DNA from: Frankia sp. QA3
GTDB taxonomy: Bacteria; Actinomycetota; Actinomycetes; Frankiales; Frankiaceae
Length of the DNA: 64,000 bases
Assembly (NCBI RefSeq): GCF_000262465.1
Contig: NZ_CM001489.1
Location: 1,000,300-1,064,299, forward strand
Direction: 5' to 3'
The translations under genes and the position numbers were made by a program. The notes under the pieces were generated by a model. It did no database searches. It saw only the letters and a program-made list of their open reading frames with translations, and was not told where the DNA came from. Shown here piece by piece: positions 1 to 9,195 of the stretch; the first letter of the stretch is position 1, and every line of letters begins with the position of its first letter.

Positions 1-1575
1 GGTGAGGACCTGGCCCGGTCCGATGCTCGGCAACTGGGCGGGGTCCCCGACGAACATCAGGTGGGTGCCGTCGGCGCAGGCGTCGAGCAGCGCGGCGGCG
101 AGCTCCGCGTCGAGCATCGACGCCTCGTCGACGACGACCAGGTCGGCGTCGATCGGGTTGTGCTCGCCACGGGCGAAGCCGCCGCTGCGCCCCTGCGCGC
201 CGAGCAGCCGGTGCAGGGTGCTCGCCGGCGCCCCGCACAGCTCCTCCAGCCGCTTGGCGGCCCGACCGGTCGGCGCGGCGAGCGCGACCTGCGCGTCCGC
301 CGCCCAGGCGAGGCGGACGACGGCGGCGACGGTGCGGCTCTTGCCCGTTCCCGGCCCGCCGGTGAGCACGCTGACCCCCGACTCCAGTGCCGCCCGCGCC
401 GCGGCGAGCTGCACCTCGTCCAGGTCGCCCACCGGGTCGTCCCCGGCCCCGCCGGCCGATCCTGCCGGGTCTGTCGGGCCGGCCGGGCCATCCGCGTCCC
501 CGGCCTCGGACCCGTCGCCCGGCCCGGTGTCGTCCTGCGCGCGGTTCCCCGCGGTCGGCGGGTCGTCGCCCGCGGCGTCCTCGTCGTCGAACATCAGCGC
601 GGTCGGCGGCGGCGCGGCCGCGGCGTGCGAACCGTCCGCTTCATCGTCGCCGTCGTCGTCCTCCGGGCGGCGGCGCACCCTGGGCACGCCCGCGCGCAGC
701 GGCTCGGCGGTGGCCACCAGCCGTTCGACGCCGTCGGCGATGGACTGCTCGGCCATCGCGTAGCGCTCCAGCGCTATCCGGTCGCCGACGGCGATGATCC
801 GCCCGTCGTCGAGAGCGGCGTCCAGCGCCCGGCGCGGATCGGCCACCCCCTCCCGGGCGGCGGCGCGCAGCACGGCGTCGACCGGGCCGGCGGTGTCCCC
901 GGCCCGCGTCGCCGCCCGGCCCAGCAGATGGGTGAGCACCGCCGGGCCGCGCCGCGGGTCGTCGCGGTGCAGCCCGCGGCGGCGGGCGAACCGGTCGGCC
1001 TGGCCGATCTCGGCGTCGGCGGCGGTCAGCAGCATCCACGGGTCGGCCCGCAGGACCTCGGCGGCAGTCGGGCCGAGCCGGTCGGTGGCCCCGCGGGCCA
1101 GGCGGGCCGGGAGGTCCGCCGCGACGAGCAGCTCGACGACCGCGTACGTGCCCGCCGCGGCGCGGAAGCTGTCCGCGAGCCGGCGGGCCCGCGGGCCGTT
1201 GACCCCCTCGACGGCGCCGAGCCGGCCGACGTCGACATGCTCGGGCCGGGTGATGCCGGCGGCGGGCAGGCGGGTGGCCGTCGTGCGGCCCAGCCCCGGC
1301 CACAGCGCGGCCTCGCAGAACGCGGAGAACACCGCCGCCGGGTCCGCGGAGGCCTCGGCACCGGCCGGATCGGCTCCCACGCCGGTTCCGGTGCCGGCCT
1401 CGTGACCCGAGGTGGCAGCGTGACCTGAGGTGGCAGCGTGACCTGAGGTGGCAGCGTGACCTGAGATGGCAGCGTGACCCGGGTCTGGTCCGGCGGCGGG
1501 GCCGGGCCGCCCGGTGGAGTCGGCTCCCGGGGCGGGATCGGGTCCCGGGGCGGCGGTCAGGTACTCGTCGGGCAT
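1..1575 (-). CDS. RecD2-like ATP-dependent DNA helicase, 3' end outside window
   Basis: Superfamily 1B helicase of the RecD/RecD2 type, predicted to unwind DNA from 5' to 3' during repair. The reading frame starts at ATG 1575 and is still open at base 1, so the C-terminal half is missing. Visible parts are a helix-hairpin-helix-like segment (LPAAGITRPEHVDVGRLGA), an acidic/proline-rich spacer, the Walker A motif GGPGTGKSRT (about nt 345-375), the motif LAAPTGRAAKRL, and Walker B VVVDEASMLD followed by FVGDPAQLPSIGPG. The N-terminal tail carries a tandem GHAATS repeat. Motifs III-VI are off the window. The short RecD of a RecBCD complex is less likely, because the N-terminal helix-hairpin-helix region favours RecD2. 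Confidence 0.88.
   Translation of the reverse strand, partial: MPDEYLTAAPGPDPAPGADSTGRPGPAAGPDPGHAAISGHAATSGHAATSGHAATSGHEAGTGTGVGADPAGAEASADPAAVFSAFCEAALWPGLGRTTATRLPAAGITRPEHVDVGRLGAVEGVNGPRARRLADSFRAAAGTYAVVELLVAADLPARLARGATDRLGPTAAEVLRADPWMLLTAADAEIGQADRFARRRGLHRDDPRRGPAVLTHLLGRAATRAGDTAGPVDAVLRAAAREGVADPRRALDAALDDGRIIAVGDRIALERYAMAEQSIADGVERLVATAEPLRAGVPRVRRRPEDDDGDDEADGSHAAAAPPPTALMFDDEDAAGDDPPTAGNRAQDDTGPGDGSEAGDADGPAGPTDPAGSAGGAGDDPVGDLDEVQLAAARAALESGVSVLTGGPGTGKSRTVAAVVRLAWAADAQVALAAPTGRAAKRLEELCGAPASTLHRLLGAQGRSGGFARGEHNPIDADLVVVDEASMLDAELAAALLDACADGTHLMFVGDPAQLPSIGPGQVLT
1402..1473 (-). repeat. 18-bp tandem repeat, four units, inside the RecD2-like gene
   Basis: Four adjoining 18-bp units (plus strand gtgacctgaggtggcagc with one- or two-base variants) encode (S)GHAATS repeats in the N-terminal tail of the helicase. 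A whole number of codons keeps the frame open, so copy number could vary without breaking the gene. Confidence 0.85.
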
Positions 1576-1773
1576 GCCGGGAAGCGTAACGACGCACCAC
1601 TCGGCGCCCGACGAAGCCCGCTGGGTAGCGTGGTACCACCGGTGGCCGTGCCAGGGCGCGCCGTGGTCCGCACCCGGCGTGTCCGGCGCCGCGGCCTCGC
1701 GCCGAGCCCGGTCCTGGCCGCCCGCGGGTCCGGCTGCGTCGCGGACCCGTCCTACCTTGAAGGGACCGACCGG

Positions 1774-2601
1774 TTGACCACTGTGTTGCTGGTCCGCCAC
1801 GGCCTGACCGCCGTCACGGGCAAGATCCTCCTCGGCTGGACCCCCGGCGTCAGCCTGGACGAGCGGGGCCGGCGGCAGGCCTCGGACCTGGCGGGTCGGC
1901 TCGCGGACATCCCGCTCGCCGCGATCGTCAGCAGCCCGTTGGAGCGCTGCCGGGAGACGGCGGGCACGATCGCGGCCCGCCGGCCCGACGGTCCGCAGGC
2001 CGCCGGCGGCGTCCAGCCGGTCGCCGTCGACGAGCGGTTCGGGGAGTGCCGCTACGGCGACTGGACCGGGCAGGAGCTCGCCGTCCTGGCCAAGGACCCG
2101 CTGTGGGCGGTGGTGCAGAGCCATCCCAGCGCCGTGGTGTTCCCCGGCCCCGAGGGGGAGGCGCTGCGCGACACCCAGGCCCGCGGCGTCACCGCGGTGC
2201 GGGAGTGGAACGACCGGCTCGGCCCGGACGCGACCTGGCTGCTGTGCTCGCACGGCGACGTCATCCGCACGATCGTCGCCGACGCCCTGGGCATGCACCT
2301 CGACATGTACCACCGCATCACCGTCGACCCGTGCTCGCTGACGGTGATCCGCTACGGCGAGCGGCGACCGTTCGTCCGGCGGATCAACGACATCGGTGGC
2401 GATGTCGCCGAGCTGCTCCCGGCGCCCCCCAAGCCCGAGGGGGAGGCCGGCGCGGGCGGCGCGGGCGGCGCCGGCACTGACGGCGCCGTCGGCTCGGCCG
2501 CCGGGGACGAGGCGGCGCCCCGTCCGGCACTGAGTCCCGACGAGGTCGTCGGCGGCGGCGCCGGGTCCTACCCGCCCCCCGCGGGCGGCGGGGCGGTCTG
2601 A
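1774..2601 (+). CDS. Histidine phosphatase, MSMEG_4193-like
   Basis: Member of the histidine phosphatase (phosphoglycerate mutase-like) superfamily, in the actinobacterial subgroup that sits beside mshC. Substrate unknown. The N terminus VLLVRHG carries the phosphorylated histidine in the RHG motif. The second conserved histidine is in LLCSHGDVIR (about residues 153-162), and SSPLERCRETA is also typical. TTG 1774 gives MTTVLLVRHG, which matches the family's usual N terminus; GTG 1783 would be shorter, and the open frame upstream reads as unstructured sequence. The last 50 or so residues are Gly/Ala/Pro-rich and probably disordered. DUF3090 follows after 6 bases, so the two are probably co-transcribed. 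Confidence 0.85.
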   Translation: MTTVLLVRHGLTAVTGKILLGWTPGVSLDERGRRQASDLAGRLADIPLAAIVSSPLERCRETAGTIAARRPDGPQAAGGVQPVAVDERFGECRYGDWTGQELAVLAKDPLWAVVQSHPSAVVFPGPEGEALRDTQARGVTAVREWNDRLGPDATWLLCSHGDVIRTIVADALGMHLDMYHRITVDPCSLTVIRYGERRPFVRRINDIGGDVAELLPAPPKPEGEAGAGGAGGAGTDGAVGSAAGDEAAPRPALSPDEVVGGGAGSYPPPAGGGAV

Positions 2602-2607
2602 CCCACC

Positions 2608-3150
2608 ATGGCGCGCCGGATACACGTCTTCGACCCGCCGCAACGGTTCGTCGCGGGCACCGTCGGCTCGCCCGGCGCCCGCGTGTTCTACCTGCAGGCC
2701 CGGACCGACGCGCGGCTCGTCACGGTCGCGGTCGAGAAGACCCAGGTCGCCCTGCTGGCCGAGCAGCTCACCGAGCTGCTCGACGAGCTGGGCCGCCGCG
2801 GGGTCGCGATCGGGTCGGCCGACCCCGCGGCCGCGCCTGACACCTCGCCGCTGGAGCAGCCGATCGAGGCGGAGTTCCGGGTCGCCACGATCGCCCTCGG
2901 GTGGGATCCGCGCGGCAGCCGGGTCGTCGTCGAGGCGCAGGCGGCAGGTGGCGACGAGTCGGTCCCCGGGTTCAGCGACGACCCCGACGGCCCCGACGCG
3001 CTGCGGGTTCTGCTGCAGGCGGGCCCCGCCCGGGCCTTCGCCCGTCGGGCGGGGCTGCTCGTCGCCGCCGGTCGCCCGGCGTGTCCGCTGTGCGGCCTGC
3101 CGCTCGACGACGGCCACGTCTGCCCGCGACAGAACGGGCACCGGCACTGA
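2608..3150 (+). CDS. DUF3090 family protein
   Basis: Conserved actinobacterial protein of 180 residues with no known biochemical role; it normally accompanies the MSMEG_4193-like phosphatase, the SCO1664-family protein and mshC. The start MARRIHVFDPPQRFVAGTVG fits family members. The C-terminal motif CPLCGLPLDDGHVCP, followed by H residues, looks like a small zinc-binding knuckle. Repeated co-location with mshC suggests a link to mycothiol metabolism, which is inference only. Its end abuts a GC-rich minisatellite. Confidence 0.85.
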   Translation: MARRIHVFDPPQRFVAGTVGSPGARVFYLQARTDARLVTVAVEKTQVALLAEQLTELLDELGRRGVAIGSADPAAAPDTSPLEQPIEAEFRVATIALGWDPRGSRVVVEAQAAGGDESVPGFSDDPDGPDALRVLLQAGPARAFARRAGLLVAAGRPACPLCGLPLDDGHVCPRQNGHRH

Positions 3151-3155
3151 TGCGC

Positions 3156-3266
3156 GCCCTGCCCCTGCACGCCCTGCCCCTGCACGCCCTGCCCCTGCAC
3201 GCCCTGCCCCTGCACGCCCTGCCCCTGCACGCCCTGCCCCTGACCCTGCGCGCCCTGCCCCTGCGC
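3156..3266. repeat. 15-bp tandem repeat between DUF3090 and SCO1664-family genes
   Basis: Five perfect copies of gccctgcccctgcac (3156-3230) are followed by two degenerate units to about 3266. The array fills most of the 244-base spacer between two genes of the mshC block. No coding role is supported; every frame gives low-complexity sequence. Confidence 0.9.
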
Positions 3267-3394
3267 GGCACGCCCGGTCGGGCGCCGGCCCCGGGGACCG
3301 GCCGGGACCGCGGCGTGCGGGTTCGGGCTGGAGAGACCCCGCTCACTATCCGGACCCGGCGACAGAGCCGGCGCACAGCGGACACACTGGGCTG

Positions 3395-4174
3395 ATGGGT
3401 GTTCCCGCGGCGGGTCCCACTCCGGGGCGGCGGCCGTCACTCGATCCGATCGACGGCGGCGGCCTCGACGCCCCCGCCGCCCTCGACCTGCTGCGCCGCG
3501 GCGAGCTGACGGTCAGCGCCAGGCTCACCGACGCCAGCAACACGACGCTGTACTGCGACATCACCGCGGGCGAGGTGGCCGGGCGCTGCGTCTACAAGCC
3601 GGTGCGCGGCGAACGGGCGCTGTGGGACTTCCCCGACGGCACCCTCGCCGCCCGCGAGCTGGCCGCCTACGAGGTCTCCGCCCATCTCGACCTCGGGATC
3701 GTGCCGCCGACGATCGTGCGCGACGGTCCGTTCGGCGAGGGCATGGTCCAGCTGTGGATCGACACCGACGTCACCGTCGACCTGGTCGCCCTCACCCGCT
3801 CCGACGACCCGCAGCTGCGCCGGATCGCGCTGTTCGACGCCGTCATCAACAACGCCGACCGCAAGGGCGGCCACCTGCTGCCCGCGCCGTCTGGGCGCAT
3901 CCACGGCATCGACCACGGCGTCACCTTCCACGCCGAGGTCAAGCTGCGCACGCTGCTGTGGACGTGGCGGGGCCGGCGGCTGGTCGCCGAGGAGACGGCC
4001 CTGCTCGGCTGCCTGCGCGAGGCGCTCGCCGGCGACCTCGGCGACCGGCTCGCGCAGCTGCTCACCGTCACCGAGGTCGACGCGTTGGCCGCCCGGGTGG
4101 ACCGGCTGCTCGACGAGGGCCGTTTCCCGCTGCCCTCGGGGGACTGGCCGCCGATCCCGTGGCCGCCGTTCTAA
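3395..4174 (+). CDS. SCO1664 family protein (phosphatidylinositol kinase-like fold)
   Basis: Conserved actinobacterial family (SCO1664 type) found directly upstream of mshC; molecular function not established. ATG 3395 gives a 259-residue protein. Features visible are [20 protein letters not shown] (lysine-containing, nucleotide-loop-like), [16 protein letters not shown] and [10 protein letters not shown]. The NNADRKxxH and DHG motifs resemble the catalytic and metal-binding motifs of phosphatidylinositol 3/4-kinase and HipA-like kinases, so a kinase-like activity is plausible. Transcribed towards mshC with a 116-base gap that contains a short inverted repeat. Confidence 0.85.
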   Translation: MGVPAAGPTPGRRPSLDPIDGGGLDAPAALDLLRRGELTVSARLTDASNTTLYCDITAGEVAGRCVYKPVRGERALWDFPDGTLAARELAAYEVSAHLDLGIVPPTIVRDGPFGEGMVQLWIDTDVTVDLVALTRSDDPQLRRIALFDAVINNADRKGGHLLPAPSGRIHGIDHGVTFHAEVKLRTLLWTWRGRRLVAEETALLGCLREALAGDLGDRLAQLLTVTEVDALAARVDRLLDEGRFPLPSGDWPPIPWPPF

Positions 4175-4176
4175 AT

Positions 4177-4192
4177 CGTCAGCTTACTGACG
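4177..4192 (+). terminator. Small hairpin between the SCO1664-family gene and mshC
   Basis: Perfect 6-bp inverted repeat cgtcag / ctgacg with a 4-base loop, just after the stop of the SCO1664-family gene. It has no T-run and is short, so it may be a weak terminator or an operator for mshC. The remaining bases to 4290 are less GC-rich than the surroundings and probably hold the mshC promoter, but no clear -35/-10 pair can be assigned. Confidence 0.25.
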
Positions 4193-4290
4193 GTGACGTC
4201 TGCTCGGCTGGCCGTTTTCGCAGGTCGGTTACGGGGTGGTTACCCGTCTTGTGCCCGCCGGCGGAGCCGTTCGCGGTTACTCTGACACGC

Positions 4291-5601
4291 ATGCAGGCGT
4301 GGCCATCTCCTCCGATACGTCCACTTCCAGGCCGCGGCCGGCCCTTGCGGATCTTCGACACGGCCACGTCGAGCGTGCGGGCCCTGGATTCCGCGCCCAC
4401 GGCTCGCCTCTACGTCTGCGGCATCACGCCGTATGACGCGACGCACCTGGGCCATGCCTTCACGTATCTGACGTATGACCTCGCGCAGCGGGTCCTGCGG
4501 GATGCCGGTCATACCGTCCTTTATGTACAGAATGTTACAGATATTGATGATCCCCTGCTGGAGCGGGCCGACCGGGACGGCCTGGACTGGCGTGACCTCG
4601 CCGCCCGGGAGATCGCGCTGTTCCGCGAGGACATGACCGCGCTGCGGATGCTCCCCCCGGACGCCTACGTCGGTGTGGTCGAGGCCATCCCGATGATCGT
4701 CGACATGGTCGCCGAGCTCGTCGACCGGGGCGCGGCCTACCACGTCGACGACGACCTGTACTTCTCCATCGCCGCCGCCCCCGCCTTCGGCGACATCTCC
4801 CACCTGTCCAGGGCCGAGATGCTCGCGATCTGCACCGAGCGGGGCGGCGATCCGCAGCGCGCCGGCAAGAAGGACCCCCTGGACCCGCTGCTGTGGCGGG
4901 CGCAGCGCCCCGGGGAGCCGTCGTGGCCCTCCCCGTTCGGTCCCGGCCGCCCGGGCTGGCACATCGAGTGCTCGGCGATCGCCCGCCACCACCTCGGCGG
5001 TGTCGTCGACATCCAGGGCGGGGGCACCGACCTGTCCTTCCCGCACCACGAGTGCAGCGCCGCGCACGCCGAGGTCGCCGCCGGTGCCCGCCCGTTCGCC
5101 CGCAGCTACGTGCACACCGCGATGGTCAGCCTCGACGGCCACAAGATGTCGAAGTCGCGCGGCAACCTGGAGTTCGTCTCCCGGCTGCGCCGCGCCGGGA
5201 CGGACCTGGCCGCGCTGCGCCTCGCCCTGCTCGACCACCGCCACACCGACGACTGGGAGTGGACCGCGGGCCTGCTGGCGGACGCGGTGGCCCGGGTCGA
5301 GCGGTGGCGGGCCGCCGTCGCCCTGCCCGCCGGCCCGGACGCGACGCCCGTGCTGGCCACCGTCCGGGAGCGGCTCGCCGACGACCTCGACGCCCCCGGC
5401 GCCCTCGCCGCGGTCGATGCCTGGGTCGAGGCGGCGCTCGCCGACGCCGGTGGAACCGACGCCGGTGGCCCGGCCGGCACGTCCTCTCGCGGTTTCGGCG
5501 GTGCGGCGGGTGCCGGGGGGGAGGCGCCCGCACTCGTCGCTCGTCTCGTTGACACACTGCTCGGTGTAGACCTTGAACCCGTCCGACCCAGAGGGAGCTG
5601 A
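4291..5601 (+). CDS. mshC: L-cysteine:1D-myo-inositol 2-amino-2-deoxy-alpha-D-glucopyranoside ligase
   Basis: MshC joins cysteine to GlcN-inositol with ATP, the third step of mycothiol biosynthesis. It evolved from cysteinyl-tRNA synthetase and keeps the class I catalytic core. Seen here are the zinc cysteine in [15 protein letters not shown] (about residues 41-55), the HxGH motif, the adenylation-loop region [28 protein letters not shown] (second zinc cysteine), and the KMSKS loop HKMSKSRGN (KMSKS at about 285-289). At 436 residues it is a little longer than most MshC (about 410), owing to a Gly/Ala-rich stretch near the C terminus. ATG 4291 is chosen because MQAWPSPP is the usual actinobacterial MshC start. 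The absence of a full anticodon-binding domain separates it from CysS. Confidence 0.95.
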   Translation: MQAWPSPPIRPLPGRGRPLRIFDTATSSVRALDSAPTARLYVCGITPYDATHLGHAFTYLTYDLAQRVLRDAGHTVLYVQNVTDIDDPLLERADRDGLDWRDLAAREIALFREDMTALRMLPPDAYVGVVEAIPMIVDMVAELVDRGAAYHVDDDLYFSIAAAPAFGDISHLSRAEMLAICTERGGDPQRAGKKDPLDPLLWRAQRPGEPSWPSPFGPGRPGWHIECSAIARHHLGGVVDIQGGGTDLSFPHHECSAAHAEVAAGARPFARSYVHTAMVSLDGHKMSKSRGNLEFVSRLRRAGTDLAALRLALLDHRHTDDWEWTAGLLADAVARVERWRAAVALPAGPDATPVLATVRERLADDLDAPGALAAVDAWVEAALADAGGTDAGGPAGTSSRGFGGAAGAGGEAPALVARLVDTLLGVDLEPVRPRGS

Positions 5602-5604
5602 GGG

Positions 5605-6801
5605 ATGGGGGCTCACCACCGCAGGACAGATCCCGGGGCAGCGACCGAACGACCCGCCTTCGACGAGGTCGCCCACGGCTACGACCCGCGCCAGGTGGAC
5701 GACTACCTCGCCACGCTGTGGCGCTACGCCAGCCAGGTGACCTCGCGCGCGGCCGCCGCCGAGAGCGCGCTGAGGCACGAGCGGGAGCGCAATGCGGGCG
5801 TCGCCGGCACCGAGGAGTTCGCCGCCCAGGCCGGCGGCCGGATCGGGCAGATGCTCGCCATCGCCCAGCGGGAGGCCGACGAGATCATCGACGGCGCCCG
5901 CCAGATCGCCGAGTCGGCCCTGGAGGAGGTGATCGAGGACGCCGGGGCGAACCATCCGATCGTCCGCGAGGCCCGCGAGCAGGCCGAGAAGCTTCTGCTC
6001 GACGCGGTGGAGGAGAGCCGTCGGCTCGCCCTCGAACGCCACCGGGAGCTGGCGGACGAGATCGCCCGCAGCTCCGCGTCCCTCGACACGCTTCGCCACC
6101 AACAGGGCGAGATCATCGGAGCGGTGCTGCGGCTGCGCCGCATCCTCGGCTCCGACGAGGTCGACCGCGCCGTCACCGACCTGGCCCGCGCCGGCACGGC
6201 CCCGCCGGAAGCGGGCGGACCCGGCGACCCGGCAGCCGCCGGCGGCTTCCCCACCGGCGCTACGCCGGACGGTTTCGTTCCCGGCGCCTCCGCGGCGCAG
6301 GCAACCGGCGGCGGCTTCCCGGGCGGGCCGGAGACGACGGCGCCGACGGTGGTGGACGGGCCGACGATGCCGTCCACGCCCCCCGTCGGCGCGCCACCCC
6401 CGCCGCCCAGGGCGGCCGGTAACCCCGACGCGGCGACGTCCCCAGCCGCCCCCGGCCAGCACGGCCCGGGCTGGCCGGGGGCGGCGGGCGCCGGTTCGGC
6501 CTGGGAGGCGGCTGGCGTCTTCGGGGCGTCCGGCGGTGCCGCCGACGCCGGTGGGCCGGCCGTGGGCGCCGCCGGCCCGACCGTCGGTGCTGGCGCGGCG
6601 GCCGGTCGGGTCGCGGGCCGCGCGGGCGCATCCGGGCTCGGCCGGCGCCCGCCTGGCCGGCATCGGCAGGGCGACGTCGCCGACGCCGAGCCGTACCCGG
6701 TGAGCACCGCGCCGCGGGAGCCGGCGGCCAGCACCGCCGGCGTCCCCTTCCGGCGAGGCGCCGACGAGGACATCATCGACGCCGAGATCGTCGAGGAGTA
6801 G
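5605..6801 (+). CDS. DivIVA-like coiled-coil protein
   Basis: Starts 4 bases after mshC, so it is probably co-transcribed. The N terminus contains FDEVAHGYDPRQVDDYLATL, close to the DivIVA/Wag31 polar-targeting domain. A long charged helical region follows (about residues 45-190) with repeated Glu/Arg heptads, predicted coiled coil. The last 200 residues are Pro/Gly/Ala-rich and low complexity, ending in an acidic tail (EDIIDAEIVEE). No enzyme motif is visible. Likely a cytoplasmic scaffold associated with membrane or cell-wall growth, inferred from the DivIVA-like segment only. Confidence 0.7.
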   Translation: MGAHHRRTDPGAATERPAFDEVAHGYDPRQVDDYLATLWRYASQVTSRAAAAESALRHERERNAGVAGTEEFAAQAGGRIGQMLAIAQREADEIIDGARQIAESALEEVIEDAGANHPIVREAREQAEKLLLDAVEESRRLALERHRELADEIARSSASLDTLRHQQGEIIGAVLRLRRILGSDEVDRAVTDLARAGTAPPEAGGPGDPAAAGGFPTGATPDGFVPGASAAQATGGGFPGGPETTAPTVVDGPTMPSTPPVGAPPPPPRAAGNPDAATSPAAPGQHGPGWPGAAGAGSAWEAAGVFGASGGAADAGGPAVGAAGPTVGAGAAAGRVAGRAGASGLGRRPPGRHRQGDVADAEPYPVSTAPREPAASTAGVPFRRGADEDIIDAEIVEE

Positions 6802-7033
6802 GCCGCCGCCCCCGTCCGCGGCGGCGGCGGATTCCACGCGCCGCCGCCCGGCCCGGCTTGGGACCGCCCGGCCGGCTCGGCCCGGGACCGTCGAGGCCCC
6901 GACCGTCCGGGCGGCCGTTCGGTCCCGACCACCTGGACTGCGGGCAGGTCCCGACCACCTGGACTGCCGGCGGCCCGGACCTGGTCGGACTGGGCGGGTC
7001 CGGCCGCCGGGCGGAGTCAGGGTGTGAGCGGAA

Positions 7034-7876
7034 TTACTGCCCGCGGCGTCGCAGGTAGCGTTCGAACTCGCGGGCGATCGCGTCGCCGCTGGCCTCCGGT
7101 AGCGCCGTCTCCGGCTCCCGGGACTCCAGCGAGCGGACGTACTCGGCGACCTCGGTGTCCCCCGCGGCGAGCTCGTCGACCTGACGCTCCCACGCCTTCG
7201 CCCGCTCCGGCAGATCCCCGAGCGGGATCTCGATGTCGAGCAGGTCCTCCACCCGCCGCAGCAGGGCGAGCGTCGCCTTCGGGCACGGCGGGTTCGCGAC
7301 GTAGTGCGGCACCGCCGCCCAGAATGACACCGACGCCAGCTCCGCCCGCGCGCACGCCTCACCGAAGACGCCGACGATGCCGGTCGGACCCTCGTAGCGC
7401 GACGGCTCCAACCCGAGCCTCGCCGCCGTCGCCGCGTCCCCGGCCGTCCCGCTGATGGGCACCGGACGGGTGTGGGGGGAGTCCGCGAGCAGCGCACCGA
7501 GCGAGATCACCATGTCGCTACCGAGGGCGTGCACCGCCTCGATCAGCTCGTCGGTGAAGCCGCGCCAGCGCATGTTCGGCTCCAGCCCGCGGATGAGCAC
7601 CAGGTCCGTCTCCGACTTCGGCGGCCGCGCCACCGACAGCCGGGTGGTCGGCCAGGTGATCTTCCGGGACGCCCCGTCGGTTCCGCTCACCGTCGGCCGG
7701 TTCACCTGGAAGTCGTAGTAGTCGTCCGGGTCGATCGCACCGATCACCCGGGCCTTGAACGCCGTCTCCAGATGCTCCACGGCGGCAGAGGACGCGTCGG
7801 CGGCGTCGTTCCAACCCTCGAAGGCGGCTACCACGACCGGCGACCGCAGTTGACCGACGCCGGAGAACTCGATCAC
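7034..7876 (-). CDS. PAC2 family protein
   Basis: 280-residue protein of the PAC2 (proteasome assembly chaperone 2) superfamily, frequent in actinobacteria near mshC or proteasome genes. Conserved segments include VVVAAFEGWNDAADASSAAVEHL at the N terminus and the domain hallmark around VISLGALLADSPHTRPVPISG and GPTGIVGVF. Bacterial members have no proven function; the eukaryotic relatives help assemble the 20S proteasome. It is convergent with the mshC block and about 12 kb from arc. ATG 7876 has an aggaggtgg-like ribosome site on the minus strand. Confidence 0.88.
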   Translation of the reverse strand: MIEFSGVGQLRSPVVVAAFEGWNDAADASSAAVEHLETAFKARVIGAIDPDDYYDFQVNRPTVSGTDGASRKITWPTTRLSVARPPKSETDLVLIRGLEPNMRWRGFTDELIEAVHALGSDMVISLGALLADSPHTRPVPISGTAGDAATAARLGLEPSRYEGPTGIVGVFGEACARAELASVSFWAAVPHYVANPPCPKATLALLRRVEDLLDIEIPLGDLPERAKAWERQVDELAAGDTEVAEYVRSLESREPETALPEASGDAIAREFERYLRRRGQ

Positions 7877-9195
7877 CTACCACCTCCTGCCGCCCAGCGG
7901 CGGCCCACTGCCCCCGTGACAGTGCAACGGTACGTCCTCACGGAGACGACTCCTGCCCAGAGCCGACATCCGTTACGTCAGCCCTCCTTGCATCCGGTGG
8001 GGAACCTGCCCTCGCCCGCGGTGAACCTCCGCGGGACCAGTCTGCCGGTGTTCTCGTGGGAACGCCTTTCCTCGGTCTGGCGATGACGAACAACGCCGGG
8101 CGGATCGGACATCCGTTCCGGATCGACGCGGTGGCTGCACCGTACCGGCTCCCGACGAGTACCCGCTGCCGCGGGAAGGCGAACGGTCGCAGCGAGGACT
8201 GTCGTCGTTGCGACACCCGCTCACTCCCGTCTCCCGGCTCGTCTCTCAACCCCGGCGTCCGCCGCGGCCCCGCCCGCTCCGGTAGGGGCAGCGCGCGCCC
8301 GCCGCGCCCAGCCGCACCGCCACCGTTGACTCCCGCGCCGCCCGTCCTACCACCCCAACGGATGGCCACGCTCACCCGGCCACCCCTGGCCGCGTCCTCG
8401 CCAACCCGCGGTCCGACGACACCATTCCCGGCCGGGCGCGCCGCCGAGCGGACGGGCGCAGGCCCGCGGCGATCGGCGCCCGCGGCGGGCTGCCCCGGCG
8501 CGGCGGCCGCCCGCACTGAGGCGACCGCTGCCGCGGTGCCCGGCGGATGTCCGATGATCCGCTGTCCGTCCTGTCCCGACGTGTGCCGGAGGCCCTCTGG
8601 CGCCATGGTCCCCATGTTGCCGGGCGCCGCCCCCTTCCCGTGCGGCATTCCCGCCGACGAGCGGTGTAACGAGATCCTCAGGTCCCGGTCGCCCGGACGG
8701 GCCGCGCCCCGGATCCAGGGCCCCGTGCCCCGAGGCCCGCCCGTGCCCCGAGGCCCCGTATCCCGAGCGCCGTAATCCGAGCCCCTTGTGCCGTGTCTCG
8801 AGCCCGTGGGCCGTGTCTCGAGCCCGTGGGCCGTGTCTCGAGCCCGTAGGCCGTGTCTCGAGCCCGTAGGCCGTGTCTCGAGCCCCGTGTGCCGTGTCTC
8901 GAGCACCGTAGGCCGGGTCCCGAGTCCCGTCTGCCCCGGCCCGGCTCGCCTTCGGCAAGCCCGGCTTTCCGAGCCCGGTGTGCCGCCCGCCCGCCGATGT
9001 GCGGCCGCGATCCGGCAGCATACGGACAGGACCGGTCCGTACCGGGCGGAGCGGGGCCCTCTCCAGGCCGGAGATCCCCCGGGCGCGACCGGCCGGCGTG
9101 GGCAATCGGCAGGCGGCGACCCGCGTCCAGGCAAGGCATGTCGTCCCGCGCATCCGGAACCATCCGGGGCGCGCCGATTCGAGCTAGGAGCGAAC
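7877..9195. other. 1.3-kb region with no supported gene
   Basis: Between the PAC2 start and the HAD gene. All long open frames here are low-complexity Arg/Pro/Gly readings of GC-rich DNA with no family-like motif. The bases just above 7876 should contain the PAC2 promoter. The interval 8700-8935 holds a tandem repeat described separately. I see no RNA gene. Confidence 0.6.
8700..8935. repeat. 20-bp tandem repeat upstream of the HAD gene
   Basis: Five near-identical 20-bp units (consensus ccgtgtctcgagcccgtrgg) run from 8791 to 8890. They are flanked on both sides by degenerate copies (for example gtgccccgaggcccg on the left and gccgtgtctcgagcaccgta on the right). Each unit contains the XhoI-like palindrome ctcgag, so the array is a regularly spaced palindrome ladder. 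Confidence 0.88.

Noticed and set aside
3156..3266. Possible CRISPR array (regular short repeats)
   Set aside because: Units are directly adjacent with no spacers; this is a minisatellite. The same applies to the arrays at 8791 and 14273.
4240..7497. Very long minus-strand reading frame (1085 codons) opposite mshC and the DivIVA-like gene
   Set aside because: Its sequence is Arg/Gly/Pro/Ala-rich with no family motif and is the mirror of well-supported plus-strand genes; long antisense frames are expected at this GC content.
8056..8775. 239-codon plus-strand frame in the gap before the HAD gene
   Set aside because: No recognised domain, low complexity, and it runs into the tandem repeat; treated as non-coding.
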